Notes under the pieces: model-generated
The model's input: only the letters and a program-made list of their open reading frames with translations
Databases searched by the model: none
Told to the model about the DNA's origin: nothing
Translations under genes and position numbers: made by a program
NCBI GenBank assembly: GCA_013396995.1
Contig: VWZP01008105.1
Span: 1 to 64,000 of the forward strand
Direction of reading: 5' to 3'
Source: Dicaeum eximium
Taxonomy: Eukaryota > Chordata > Aves > Passeriformes > Dicaeidae
Length of the DNA: 64,000 nt
In this document: positions 38,051-49,080 of the stretch, in pieces
Numbering within the stretch: the first letter of the stretch is position 1
How the letters are laid out: every line of letters begins with the position of its first letter

Positions 38051-39092
38051 GTACAGGGCTAAATATAGGGCAGCTGCCCTTGTTTTAAAGTCATCTGTTC
38101 TTTTATGAACTGTGTTCAAAGCAATTCTTCTTGAGGGCATCTGCATCTTACTTGAGGGCATATGTACCAAGTCCAGGCTTTTCAGCTCATGGGACTGACA
38201 TCTGTTTTCTGTGCATGGGGTGGGAAATTGTGTGTACAACCACAGCAGAGGAGTAGATCAGGCAGACACAGCCATGAACCTCTTTTCCTTCAGTAGGCCC
38301 ATAGGGCTGGTGAGCAAATGGAAGTATCACTGTAAATATTCAAGGAAAAGGAAACAGAGTTACAGCTCTCAGAGCAGTGTTGAATGGACTGTATAATTTA
38401 TAAGAGATGTTTCAGGACATAAACAGCAAGGGCTTAATGTATTAATATACATCTTTGGGAAATAATCTGGCAGTACATCATGGGCCAGACCCTTGCTGAC
38501 ATAACCTGACATGGCTCCAGTGAATTCTTTCTCAGTTTTCAACAAGTTAATATCTAACCTTTTTAATTATACACATCTCTGGCCAGTATAAACCTACATG
38601 AGCTAAGGATGCCTTGATCTTGTGTGTGCCATTATAATGTGTTCAAGGACTTTTGGACTCTACAGTCTTGCTCTTTCAGATCATATACCAAAATTGGGAG
38701 AATGAAAACCTGCGGCGCCGGATAGGCACAAGGGCAGATTTCATGGCTGCATTTGTCTCTGCTGTCCGAAATACTTTAGGTGTGTCTGGCATAGCTAGAT
38801 CAGAGTGGATGTGGAGCAAAGAGGCTTTACCAGCTACAGCTCTGGCTACCTCCCTCCTTCATCACACCTATGAGGGGAGAGGGGGTCTGTGATGAACAGG
38901 AGGCAGCAGTGCTCAAAAAATGCTCGAAAATCAAAGGTGATGATGGCAGGGAGATTCACCACTTAAAGCCTATTTGCCTACAGTTCTGCACAGCTTCATT
39001 GACAAAAAAAAAGCCCAGAGGAGCTTTCTCAACTAAGCAATGCTTACCTGCCTGTTGCCTTTCAAGCAATTAAATTATTTCTTTGGTATCAT
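38051..39092. other. Intronic sequence upstream of MAML2 exon 2
   Basis: Contains one strong cryptic acceptor (tgctctttcag ending at 38679) followed by an open frame to 38892. I do not call it an exon (see findings). Confidence 0.5.
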
Positions 39093-39124
39093 CTAATGAT
39101 TTTTTTTGTCTCTTCCTCTTTCAG
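39093..39124 (+). other. MAML2: 3' splice site of MAML2 exon 2
   Basis: A pyrimidine-rich tract (T8, then gtctcttcctctttcag) ends in AG at 39123-39124. A branch-point-like ctaat at 39093-39097 puts its A about 29 nt before the exon, which is normal spacing. The first exon codon is CTG (Leu), which agrees with the known LQGSLKRK start of MAML2 exon 2. Confidence 0.93.
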
Positions 39125-40573
39125 CTGCAAGGCTCCTTGAAGAGAAAGTTGGTGGTAAATCTGTCGCCTGTCAACAAGAGGCCCAATGGTGTTTCAGAGA
39201 GCTCCTTCCTTGACATTAAGAGGATAAGAGTGGGTGACAATATCTCAGTGGGACAAGGTGGACAACATGTTAACAACTGCCAAAGCCAGTCAATGTCAGG
39301 AGCTATGACTGTGGGACAAGGATCACAAAGAAAGGCCAGCAGCCTAGCAAACAATACCCATACTAGTGGGAATGACATGTTTAATATGACTTTGAAAGAG
39401 GTAAAGAAAGAACCTGGAGAAACTATGTCCTGTAGCAAACACTTAGATGGCCAGACATCCCATGAGAACATGTTCCCTAACAGATATGGGGAAGACTCAT
39501 GGGACCAAATGATGGATCTTGAGCTTCAGGAACTGTTTAATGAGCTGACTAACATATCGGTGCCACCAATGAGTGATGTTGAGCTAGAGAATATGATAAA
39601 TGCCACGATAAAGCAAGATGAGCCATTCAACATTGACCTTGGGCAGCAGAGCCAGAGGGGCCCTGTGAGATCTCTGCAGATGGATAAGATGGTGATAAAA
39701 AGTGAGTATGCAGCAGGCATGAATCAGGCTCCTGTGGGCTCCCCACAGATGAGGCCTTCTTCTACAGGTCCAGCCTTCACTATGGCTACCACTGCCATGT
39801 CTGCCTCGTCACCCATCCCCTCGGTGCCTCAAACACAGGTGTCACAGGTTTCTTCTGCGTCCAGTCGGCCATTGCCCAACTGGCAGGAGGTGTCGCACGC
39901 ACAGCAGCTCAAACAGATCGCAGCCAACCGGCAGCAGCACGCCTTGATTCAGCAGCAACAGCAGCAGCAGAACCAGACAGCCAACTGGTCCACTCTGTCT
40001 CCATCAGGACCTTCTCCTGGACCCTTTGTGCAAGAGAAAATCCCCAGTCCCTCTTTTCGCCAGCAGCAGTTCAGCCCACAAAGCTCAGCAATGCTTGGGG
40101 TGCCAGTGAATGGAAACCAGACAAAAGGGATGAACAACTATGTTTATAAACCAACCACTCCTCAGAGCAATCCCATGGACATAATCATGCAACAGAAGCC
40201 TCAGGACCTCAACAGAAACTTTATCAACAGTGCTCAGCCACCTCTAGAGCAGCATCATGGCAACACAAAGCCTTTGTTTCACTTTAACTCAGAGCAGACA
40301 AACCAGCAGATGCCTTCGGTTTTGGGTTCCCAAAACAAGCCTGCCCTTCTGCACTACACCCAGCAGGCACAGGGTTCAGCTCCTGTGCAGCAGCCACAGC
40401 AACAGCAGCAACAACAGCCACAGCCACAAACTGCTCAGCCTCTCCCAAACCAGTCTCTCCAGAGGCCACCTAATGTAACCCTAGCAATGCAGCAAAAAAT
40501 GATGCTTCAGAAAATGCAGCAAAGCCAGCAAATCTCAGGTTTGCAGTATCCAGTCTCTCAGCAGCACAGACAG
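39125..40573 (+). CDS. MAML2: MAML2 exon 2 (mastermind-like 2, Notch co-activator), partial CDS
   Basis: MAML proteins are nuclear co-activators. Their N-terminus binds the Notch intracellular domain/CSL complex and the rest recruits p300 and other factors. The exon opens with LQGSLKRK and continues with SFLDIKRIRVG, which I recognise from vertebrate MAML2. Exon-relative landmarks: basic KRK at 6-8 and KRIR at 32-35; VKKEPGE at 93-99 and VIKSE at 190-194, both fitting the SUMO consensus psi-K-x-E; ELFNELT at 136-142, then SDVELENMINATIKQDEPF at 150-168, the acidic conserved block in the region that binds p300 in MAML1; WQEVSHAQQLKQIAANRQQ from 253; two 7-Gln runs at 276-282 and 425-431; a Gln/Pro-rich tail ending QHRQ. 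It spans 1449 nt, exactly 483 codons, phase 0 at both ends. The open frame extends 14 codons upstream into intron and 9 codons downstream before a stop, so the limits are set by splice signals. The N-terminal MAM-N domain and C-terminal activation domain lie in exons outside the window. MAML1 and MAML3 are less likely because the opening block matches MAML2. Confidence 0.97.
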
Positions 40574-40579
40574 GTAAGA
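40571..40579 (+). other. MAML2: 5' splice site after MAML2 exon 2
   Basis: CAG|GTAAGA is a near-perfect U1 consensus. It lies directly after the QHRQ codons, where vertebrate MAML2 exon 2 ends, and the exon stops in phase 0. Read-through would add nine codons and a TAG at 40601-40603. Confidence 0.95.
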
Positions 40580-40621
40580 CAAATTCCTCCTTCTTTGTTA
40601 TAGAACCGTTCTGGTCCAAGT

Positions 40622-40676
40622 AATAAAAAGGCTTTTCCTGCCTGGCCTCATTCCTGCAGGAGATGTGTCCTGGTGG
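40622..40676 (+). promoter_or_regulatory. Candidate intronic polyadenylation site
   Basis: A canonical AATAAA lies at 40622-40627, 49 nt after the exon 2 donor and 19 nt after the first in-frame intronic stop. A CA candidate cleavage position is at 40649-40650 and a GT-rich stretch (tgtgtcctggtgg) at 40664-40676. The spacing is right for a functional poly(A) site. Use would give a MAML2 isoform ending after exon 2 plus nine residues. Whether it is used cannot be seen from sequence. Confidence 0.4.
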
Positions 40677-40680
40677 CACC

Positions 40681-43600
40681 TAATGGCCCTCTCAGCATGC
40701 ACTTCTGCAGAGCTGGTGATGGCACGTTTAGCACCTATTCAGGTGTATCAAGGGTGCACATTTAGAAGAATTTCAAGAAGCAAGTGCTTATAACACTTTT
40801 CATGCAATGGAATGAATATGTCACTGCTGTATATTATGTAGATACTTGTCAGAAAGGTGAGATAGTAGGGCAGATGCAAGCGTATTTTGGACTCCTATCT
40901 AAGTTTTCTAGCTTACAAAAATTTAGGCTCTTTTGAAAGTCAAAATTTTAATGAATTCCTATATTATCTTAGATAATGTGTTTTACAACGCTAATTTTTA
41001 TGCCATCATTTTTCTCAGGGAGGCAGGGTTAGGAAATTCTGTTTTTAGATAGCTTTTGACTGATATGACAAAAAATACTGTTTGCACATTTGCTATCGCT
41101 TTGGCAAAGAAAAACTAAGATTTATCTGTGAGCTTTATAAACACCCTTCACACTTCTGGGAATAATCTGTGGATAAAACATACACTTAGAGATGAAGGAG
41201 AAGGTTGCCACAGATATGTCTACAATTATATTCCATGTGGCCAGCTCCCACTGTGCTATCATGAGACAGTACTCTGACAAGATCTGCTGTTTTAGCTTAG
41301 CTGTGCTATGCCAAGTCCCTGTGCACCAGGTCTCAGATCCCAAGTTTCAGACCTGCCAATCAAAGTGAGAATGTGCAAACTTGCTGTACCCCAGAGTCTG
41401 GAAACCGGGTGCAAAACAAGTAAAACATATTTGACCTTGGAATGTTTAGGCACCTCTGAGTAGTTTAGGTGGGATTTCGTCTCAACATATTTGAAGATAC
41501 GGAATTGCAGTATAGGTGTGGAGATCATTTGTAGATGTGAAAAAAGCTATGAGAAGCTATGTAAAAATGAAAGCCTAAGTTTTCCATGGACTCCCAGAAA
41601 GTAACACTGTGAGCAAATCATTCCAAGCTGAGATTCTTCATCAAACTGGGTGAACAGGCTGGTGCTTTAAAAGGAGTAAATACAGTTGTATGCCTGCACA
41701 CCTTTTACCTCTTTTAAATTTCCTAACCAACTAACCATGACTTACTCCAACAAGTCCCTTAGCAAGAGGTACCAGGTGAGACCTATGGGCAGGTGTTAGA
41801 AATTGCTTTGTTGAAAGATAGTTTTTTCAAGGAAAAAACTATCATTTTAGAAACTGTAGAATGAGTGTTTGCAGGATGCAAGCACAGTTTTGCTGTTTTA
41901 CAGGAGGTGTCTGCAAGATGTTCTTCTTCTTCTTTAGCCACTGTGAGCTCTCTTCTTAGGTGCATTTCCCCATTCTCTTAATAGACTGGCAGACAGATGA
42001 ATTTTAACAGTTCCTTCATTCAGCCATCATGAACCTTCCAGCAATCTGTCATCACAGAGGAAACAGGCAAGACTTATGCAAACACTACTGTTTTTCTGAA
42101 AAAATTTGCAAGGTGACATTCTGGAAAGGCAGAAAAACATGAGAGCAACTCTGCTTGAGGTAATGTTAACTGCTTGCTCTGTGTCCTCTTGGGCTGCTGC
42201 TCAGGGAGGCCAGCCAGCAAGATGGGACTTGGCACCTCAGCCCTAGGAGAACTTGCAAGATTTACCATGAGTGCAGCGGGATTTCTCACCTGTGCAGCCA
42301 CAAGATCTTTGGTTTAGGAAACTTGTCCTAAGTGAGCTTTGCTGAGTGCCAAACTTTAGGTATTACACCAGGGAAGGGGTTTTGCCTATCATCACAGATT
42401 TCTTTCTGCCAACTAATTTTCCAATGTTTCTTGTCATCTGACTACTTCCCACAGCTGTTTCTGCAAGATGTGGCTACCTGACCCACAGCTCAGTTGAGAA
42501 GCTTGGAAGCTTTTCAACACAGATTACAGGGCTTTTGAAGTAAGGATGCTGGTTTTTCTATGCTCTAGAGAAATAACTGGATTTCTTTAGAGATCCTTAG
42601 CAGTTGTTCCAAAGTGCTGATGAAGTTCAGGACATCAGTTATGTCTCTCTCAATTAGAGTATTTGTAGTTGCTGAAACAATACTTAGAAATATAATTGGT
42701 CCATAAATTACAGGGTTTTTAAAAGGTTTGAACATAACTGTTTACCTGGCAGTATTTATGAGTTCTGTTGACTCTTTATTTTATGAGCTGTGGACCTGCC
42801 TGCACTGCTGCAAGAGCCACCAACCCCTTGGACAGGGCCTGCTTGCCACATAAATCTGAATATTAAATGAGAGGGGGAGGAGACACTGCTAGTATTATCT
42901 TCCAGTAAAGACAACAAAGGTCAAAGCGACCTTGTGGGTCGACTGCTGCTGATTTTAGCAATGGGGACATCACCTAATTTAGGCTGCACAGTCTGCTTTC
43001 CTGAAGGATCATCTCCCACCTCTGAGGATTTCTACACATCATTAAAAGTAATGCATGATTAATTACCAGCATTTACTAATTAACTTCATGATTAATATTT
43101 ATTTTACTCATGCTCTATTTCTGCATGAGGAATCAAGATTTGGTTCTGCTTGGTATCATTCAACTCCTCCTCAGATCATTATAGGACCATCTCACAATTC
43201 ACTGCAATGCTTTGTAGCTGGCAATGTGAGGGCACATTCATAAAGGACTGCTGTGACACTGCCATCAGAAATCACTGACTGGAACACTCTAAGTTCACAT
43301 TTTTAGCAGAACTAGCTCACCCTCTGGATTTTTGCTCCCCAAGCTTTAAGATCCCCAAAACCCATCTGAGCATGGTTTTATCAATCCAAACTGGCTAACT
43401 GGAAATGTAAGGCTTATAATTTCTCTGCTTGTCATATTCCCTTTGTGTCAAATCAAAACAAACTTACAGAGGGATTTGCTAATTAGATGTCTTTTGCCTC
43501 TAGGGAAAAGTCATAAAAATGACGGAAATCATCTTGGTTTCTTGCAAGGTTGATCTGAATGGTTTGTTTGCCTCTCTCCTTTATTCTCCTTTGTTCTGGG

Positions 43601-43938
43601 AAAGATTCCTTTCTATTGCCTATCTGAATGCAACATACACATAGTCATTAAAAAACCCATAGAAATTCTACACTCTCTTTGTTTAGGAAATAATTAGAAG
43701 CTCCAAATTCTACACAGGTTTAATCAGGTTTGTAATAATTCTACAGAGCCTCAGCTTAAAATCTGAAACTGGGTCTGGGTAGAAGTCTAACTTTTCCTTT
43801 TTGAAGGAATGTAGTCAAGTCAGTGAGAGATGCTTCTGATGTAAGACTTAAGATTTTTGAACTTAAGACTTGATGTTTTTTACTAGTCCAAGAAATTCCA
43901 CACACATTTTCGAAGTTTTTGATCAGCTATTATACTTG
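40681..43938. other. Intronic sequence, no gene seen
   Basis: Unique-looking, with a cluster of TAAT/ATTA cores at 43050-43105. No exon 3 of MAML2 recognised. Confidence 0.6.
43050..43105. promoter_or_regulatory. Dense TAAT/ATTA cluster
   Basis: At least six homeodomain-type cores lie within about 55 bp, including catgattaat twice and taattaac. Such density is common in developmental enhancers but also in plain AT-rich DNA. Function is inferred. Confidence 0.25.
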
Positions 43939-44021
43939 TTCAATAAGATCTATTTCTTTTCTTGAAGGGAGGAAGTGCCCCTCCCTTCAAACCATTCCCA
44001 AAAGAAATAGATCTTATTGAA
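43939..44021. repeat. Fold-back hairpin (22-bp and 11-bp stems)
   Basis: The outer arms are exact reverse complements: 43939-43960 and 44000-44021 (22 bp, around aagatctattt). The inner arms ttgaagggagg (43962-43972) and cctcccttcaa (43980-43990) also pair exactly around a 7-nt loop. The left side has one unpaired base and the right side nine. It is followed by an A-rich tract at 44028-44070. Confidence 0.93.
43975..43998 (+). repeat. 24-bp direct repeat, copy A (inside hairpin)
   Basis: The block starting gtgcccctcccttcaaacc is identical to 44813-44836 and lies within the loop and right arm of the hairpin. Confidence 0.92.
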
Positions 44022-44075
44022 GAACTTAAAAAAAGGGAAACAAACAAACAAAAAAAAAACTAACTAAAAAACCTC

Positions 44076-47000
44076 CACAAGAACAGCAAAAAAAGCCTGT
44101 ATCTACTAAATAAAACATTATTCATCCCCTTCTGGTTTTGACCTAAAGCCAAATTAAACTCAAGGATTTCAAATTGAATTTTTCTCCAATTGTTTTCATT
44201 CAGCTTCATTTGCTCAAGGGAAGGGAGACTAGAAGGCTGAGCTCATGAGAACAGGAACCCTAACAGAGCAAGGCCAATCCATCTGCTACATGTGAGCATG
44301 TGTCCTATTTAGTCTTGGTTTTGGAGGCAAGGATAACACATGGGATCGTGAGAGCTTCACCCCCCCACTTTACATGAACAACTAGTAGTCCATATTTTTA
44401 AGGCTCTGGATACATTGGTGCAGATACAACCCACAACAGTGTTTGCTTGTGGAAAACTCAGGGCCTTGTTAGTCCTTGTTCCTTAAGAATTGCTTTGAGG
44501 ATGGGATCACCTTCTCCTTTTTCACGTCTCTACACTCTTTTTCAATAACCCAAGAATTGTGATTAGTCGCAGTTTAAGGGCTGGTGGTGCTATGGTGCTA
44601 TTTGCCCTTACTTGTTCTAATTGGAGCATGCCTTAGATAATTTTCTTTACCAGATCTTAACAGGCTCCTTTTAAGTCCAACCAGCCTTCCTTCCTACTGA
44701 ATACTGAGCAGACCCTTCTCCAGTACCAGCTCCTGGCGTGTTTGCCCTGTAAGGCCACTGATCAGCACTGCACCAAGGGATGTGCCACCACAGAGGAGCT
44801 CCAGGTGCTGATGTGCCCCTCCCTTCAAACCATTCCATTACTCCAGCCCTTCCAATGCCCTGAGCTTAGTATGCATTCATCATTTGAAATATCTCCAAGG
44901 GACAGAGATGGTATTTCAACTAACCTGGCAGCTCTGCAGAGATCCTGAAACATATTCTCCTCTCATTTTCTCCAGTGTAAACCCAAGGAAATTTCATTTA
45001 TTTTCAGGAGAGTGTAATTGAACTCATAGCAACATAGTAAGAAGCAGGATATGACCTTCTACCTTTTTTTATTTTTTAAAGCATGGGCACTATGTGGATT
45101 CAATAAAAAGTATATGTTAAACTCTCAGATAGTTAGGGTGCTATGTGAGGTAGAAGCACCAGGACTAAAAGAACTAATGTCTTTTTTGAAAGTGCAGATA
45201 TAAAAGAACTCTTATTACCATTCACTGATGAGTAGTAACTTACATTTCTAATTTAGCCCCTGAATTTTCCCAAAGAAAATGTGTCGTCTTTATCAAGCGA
45301 GTATTTTCCTAAACCTCTGTGTTTACCACTATGGAAGAAAAGAACACATTTTGGTGAGGCAACCTCTCTCTTTTTAAGTGTGAAGGAAATATTTTACAAA
45401 TATTTGTGAAATGAAGAGAGAAAACCTAGAGTAACTTTTGGTAATTGGTACAAACCAGGACTTAAATTTGACTTAGATCATAACTGACAACGATTCCAGG
45501 CTTTTGGAATCTGTAATAATAGAAACTGTTCCATAGTGTAAGAAAATAACAATGTGACCTTTCTCTCAAAGCTCTCTATAAAAATAATATTTGGATGACA
45601 GCTTTTCTTGATAGCTCCATTTTGGTCACATTCCCTCGTACAAGGACTTCTGAATTAAATATTCTGGATAAAAACTTTAGTGTGTCCCAATAACCACCAT
45701 CCATTGCAGGGTCATAGCTGATTTATGAGCATGAAACCAGAGAGAAAATGGCATAAATTTCTGTATGGTCATTATGGACAGTTTTCTTGGTGGTGCCTTA
45801 TGTCATTCATGCTCAGTTTGCTGAACAAAATGCATAAACAGTTCCACTGTGGACAGTCAGTCCCTGAGGATATTGTAAGAGACACTCAGAGACACTCCAA
45901 GTTCCATAAAGTTTCTCCTACTCTGCATAAAGCATTTACACTGGAAGAAGAGTAGGTTATTATCCATGGTCAGAGGCTTCTTGCTTGGGGGATTTGGGAA
46001 GTAGATGAGATAGTTCATGACATCTCTTTTGAACTGCTTTCTGAAGGTACTTCCATGAAGGTACCAATGAAAAACACCACTGAGCTTCCCTGGATGAGTT
46101 CTTCGCTAATGTCAGCACACCTGAAGTCTCATTCATTATCTATTAACGTTGTGAAAGTGCCTGGGAGGTCCACTGAGAGGGCAAAATGTAATTCTGTGAG
46201 GAGCTGTATCAACTCAGATTCAAAATGGCACCTGTTTCAAAGGGGTAGCATTGGTCTAACTTCTGTAAGATCAAAGGTAAGATGTGTATTATGGAAAGAA
46301 TTTGGAAGATATGAATTTGTCCCTACCTGCAGGTCTCAGGGTGTTGGTTTGAGACTGCAGTGGTCCAAGAGACCCTTCATAACTCATTCAGTTTTCTCAG
46401 ATGTGGGGGGAAAAGCACTTCTGTTGGAGACAGAGGGTACAGTAAGGTTGTTAGCTGCTTCAGCCCTCTGATTGTACTCCACCACCACCTGGAAGGATGG
46501 GCTCGAAAGCAGAGGGGCAGCCAAGGTACTGAGTGTGTACATAGGAGATGAGGATGGCTGCAAGGAATAAATAGCAACTAAGAAGATCCACAGTGCTGGT
46601 GGCTGAGATTACCCTTTACAGGCCTGGGGTGGTAGGGTGAAATGAGGAATCATCATCAAAAACAGGACATGAGTTTGTGCTTTTTAGATTAACTGGAAAG
46701 GAAGTATAACAGGACTAGTCTGAGATAAGGAGCTGTGAAGATGGCATGCTGGCCAGAAGAAAGGGGGCTAAGGATGCTTCAGGTCTGGTTCTCTGCCAGG
46801 GAGCAAGTTAGTCTATCTTGACCTGTGAACTTGTCCATAAAGTCATGATGTCCACCAGGGCTTCTCACCTGGTTGAAGTGAGGATTCCGGCTATTGCTGT
46901 GCGTGCATCTGAGGCCGGAGTCAAGCCCTGACTCAACTTCCTGCAGGGATTTTGGAAAGGCAGCCTGGAAAAACAATATAATTCCACAACCATTTGGAGC

Positions 47001-48049
47001 TGGCATGGTGAAAATCCCTTTCCTGTAAGTTTTTACTTGTTTGTAGGCAATTTATGAATACCTCAAGAAATCAAGGAACAAAAAAAAAAAATTAACAAGC
47101 CCCAGTTCTCCCTAGAGTCTTCCTATTATCTTAATTCCCGAAAGTGCTCAAGAGTGCTTAGTCCCAGTAATTTGTCTCTCCAGGGGTTCAAAATGAAGGA
47201 ATATTTTAATGGCAAATATTTATTCCTCGCTCAGCCACTTTTACTGCTGGTGTTTTTATGGTGGAGACCTGCCCCAGGCCACAGATGACTGTTGTTAAGA
47301 CAGCAACAGACCTAGTAATGTTCCTTTAATGTGAGTTTTCACGGGTGAGTTTACCATTTGAATATGATGCTGTTCCAGAAAATCAGCCAGATGCTCCAAC
47401 AGCACTATTCCAGAACCATCTGCCTGCTTCATGTGCTGCATGCCTGTTTCTGGTAATGTACACACACAGTGTAAGAGACAGTTTTTGCCCTGAAGAATTT
47501 ATAGTCTAAATAAGCAAGCCAGCCAAACCTTGAGATGAAGGAAATCTTACTGTATATTTTATATGTTCTTGTGTATTTGGGGAAAGAAAGAAGGAAGATG
47601 TCATTCAAAGCCATTACCATCAATCCCCTAGAGCTGTTGGATACACTTAGTATTGCAGAAAAATCCTCTGACAGAGTCTGGTGTTGAACCAGACCCAGTG
47701 AATCAGTAGAAAACACAGGAATTGAGTAAAAGGAGGGAGATTTATCCCTCTCTTTCATACCAGATATCTGTATGTCGTGTGACCCCCCTAAGCCTCCTGT
47801 GTAAGCAGTGAGGAAGGTGCTCTCAGGGTACCCAAGCAACAGAAAGCTGTTTATAGTGGTTTTGGTTCGCTAATTCTGAAATTTTCTTAATTTAAATTTT
47901 TTTTCGGTCAATGCACCACTAAATGTCGTGAGTTTTAGTGTTGGTCAATCACTAGAACACGCCCCACAAATCCCTACCTCACTTCTGAGTACACCTCAAA
48001 CTATGACATTGTTAAACCCACCTCAGGGGGCTTCTGGGGGGGAACCTCA
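44076..48049. other. Intronic sequence, no gene seen
   Basis: Unique-looking apart from the 24-bp repeat at 44813-44836. Frames such as the 138-codon one at 46055 have no recognisable domain or splice context. Confidence 0.6.
44813..44836 (+). repeat. 24-bp direct repeat, copy B
   Basis: Exact match of the 24-bp block in the hairpin 838 bp upstream. Flanks differ on both sides. Confidence 0.92.
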
Positions 48050-48480
48050 CCTAAGGGGGTGTCTGGGGAAGGAGTGGAAGGTGAACAGCTGGCTGCCAGA
48101 GGGAGACTGGGTGTGGGAGGACAGGACAGGGAGAGTCAGGGAGCAGAAAGTTCAGAGCAAGGGAAAGAAACAGCCAGATGGGACTGGATCCAGAGTAGGG
48201 CAATTGGATGGGATGGATAGAGCTGTTCTAAGAGCAGGTGGTGAAGGAGTGAAGCACAGGAAGAGGGTGTGGGTCTGTGAGGGTAGGAGGGTAGGAAGTG
48301 AGGGTCTGAGGGTAGGAAGAAGCCTGAAAGGTGGTAATACAGAGTGCAAACTGGGCTTGGGGGAGAGAGAATGAGTGAGAAGGATTGGGAGCTCGGGAGG
48401 AGAAAGCTGAGAGTGAGTCTGGGCACAGGTAGAGGAAGACAGGGCATCCAAAGGAAATAGTGTGGGAGAAAATGGAGCAG
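48050..48480 (+). repeat. G/A-rich purine tract with G-quadruplex motif
   Basis: About 430 bp strongly skewed to G and A on the + strand, with loose gagggtagg-like repeats. At 48265-48291 four GGG runs are separated by loops of 3, 7 and 5 nt, fitting the G3N1-7 quadruplex rule. Two further GGG runs follow. Confidence 0.8.
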
Positions 48481-48890
48481 GATAAGAGCTACTGATACAC
48501 AGGGGACAAGAACCTACAGTCTTTGCAATGGAGAAGTGGAAGACTGGTAACACTTAAGAACTGTTTCTGTATGCTATGCCAGGAATAAGTGAGGGAGCAT
48601 AAGGGCTTTGTGTCCAGTAGTTCCCAAAGCATCTGCAGGAAGTCTTCAGGAGAGGGCAGGAAATGCAGCCCTGAGCCTTTCAAATTGCCAGCTGAAAGGA
48701 CACACTACACATTTCAGGCTGTGCTGTTCATCCTGTCAGTCTCCATCAGTCAGGGAGACAGAATAAGCAGCATATTTTCCCCACTGGGAAGCAACTAATA
48801 CAACCCTTTCTCTGGTTTTCTTCCTTCAGGGGACCCTACAGCTCCTCCACCATCTCCAGCTGCAAGTGTAGCCATTGCATGACCAATTTA

Positions 48891-49080
48891 TAGAACAGAA
48901 TAGAGTATATAGAACAGTTTATTTGGAAGAGAGCTACAATGATCATGCAGTCCAATTGCCTCACCAAATCAAGGCTGACCAAAATTTTTATACAGTTCAA
49001 ATACCTCTTAAACACTGACAGACTTGGGGCATCAAGCACCTCTCTGAGAAGGCTGTTTCAGGGTTTGAAGTTTCTTCCTA
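48891..49080 (-). mobile_element. Diverged CR1 LINE 3' fragment (antisense)
   Basis: The + strand reads as the reverse complement of a CR1 3' region: atgatcatgcagtccaattg, then aaatacctcttaaacactga, cttggggcatcaagcacctc and ctgtttcagggtttga. Divergence is higher than in the copies at 8617 and 28738. The 5' boundary, in the terminal-repeat region near 48891, is approximate. Confidence 0.82.

Larger units (their letters stand above)
1..39124 (+). other. MAML2: MAML2 intron 1 (3' part)
   Basis: Everything upstream of the exon 2 acceptor is non-coding by inspection. Frames are short and unordered, apart from those lying in CR1 copies. The intron starts outside the window. Its long size fits MAML2 in other vertebrates, where intron 1 is very large. 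Mobile elements and simple repeats within it are listed separately. Confidence 0.9.

Noticed and set aside
39083..39124. In-frame ATG 14 codons upstream of exon 2 as a MAML2 start
   Set aside because: The codons overlap the branch point and polypyrimidine tract; the peptide is simply translated intron.
46055..46471. 138-codon + strand frame
   Set aside because: No similarity recognised, no repeat or exon signals; expected by chance in 64 kb.
47928..48374. 148-codon + strand frame
   Set aside because: Created by the stop-poor G/A-rich tract; Gly/Arg/Glu-biased low-complexity peptide.
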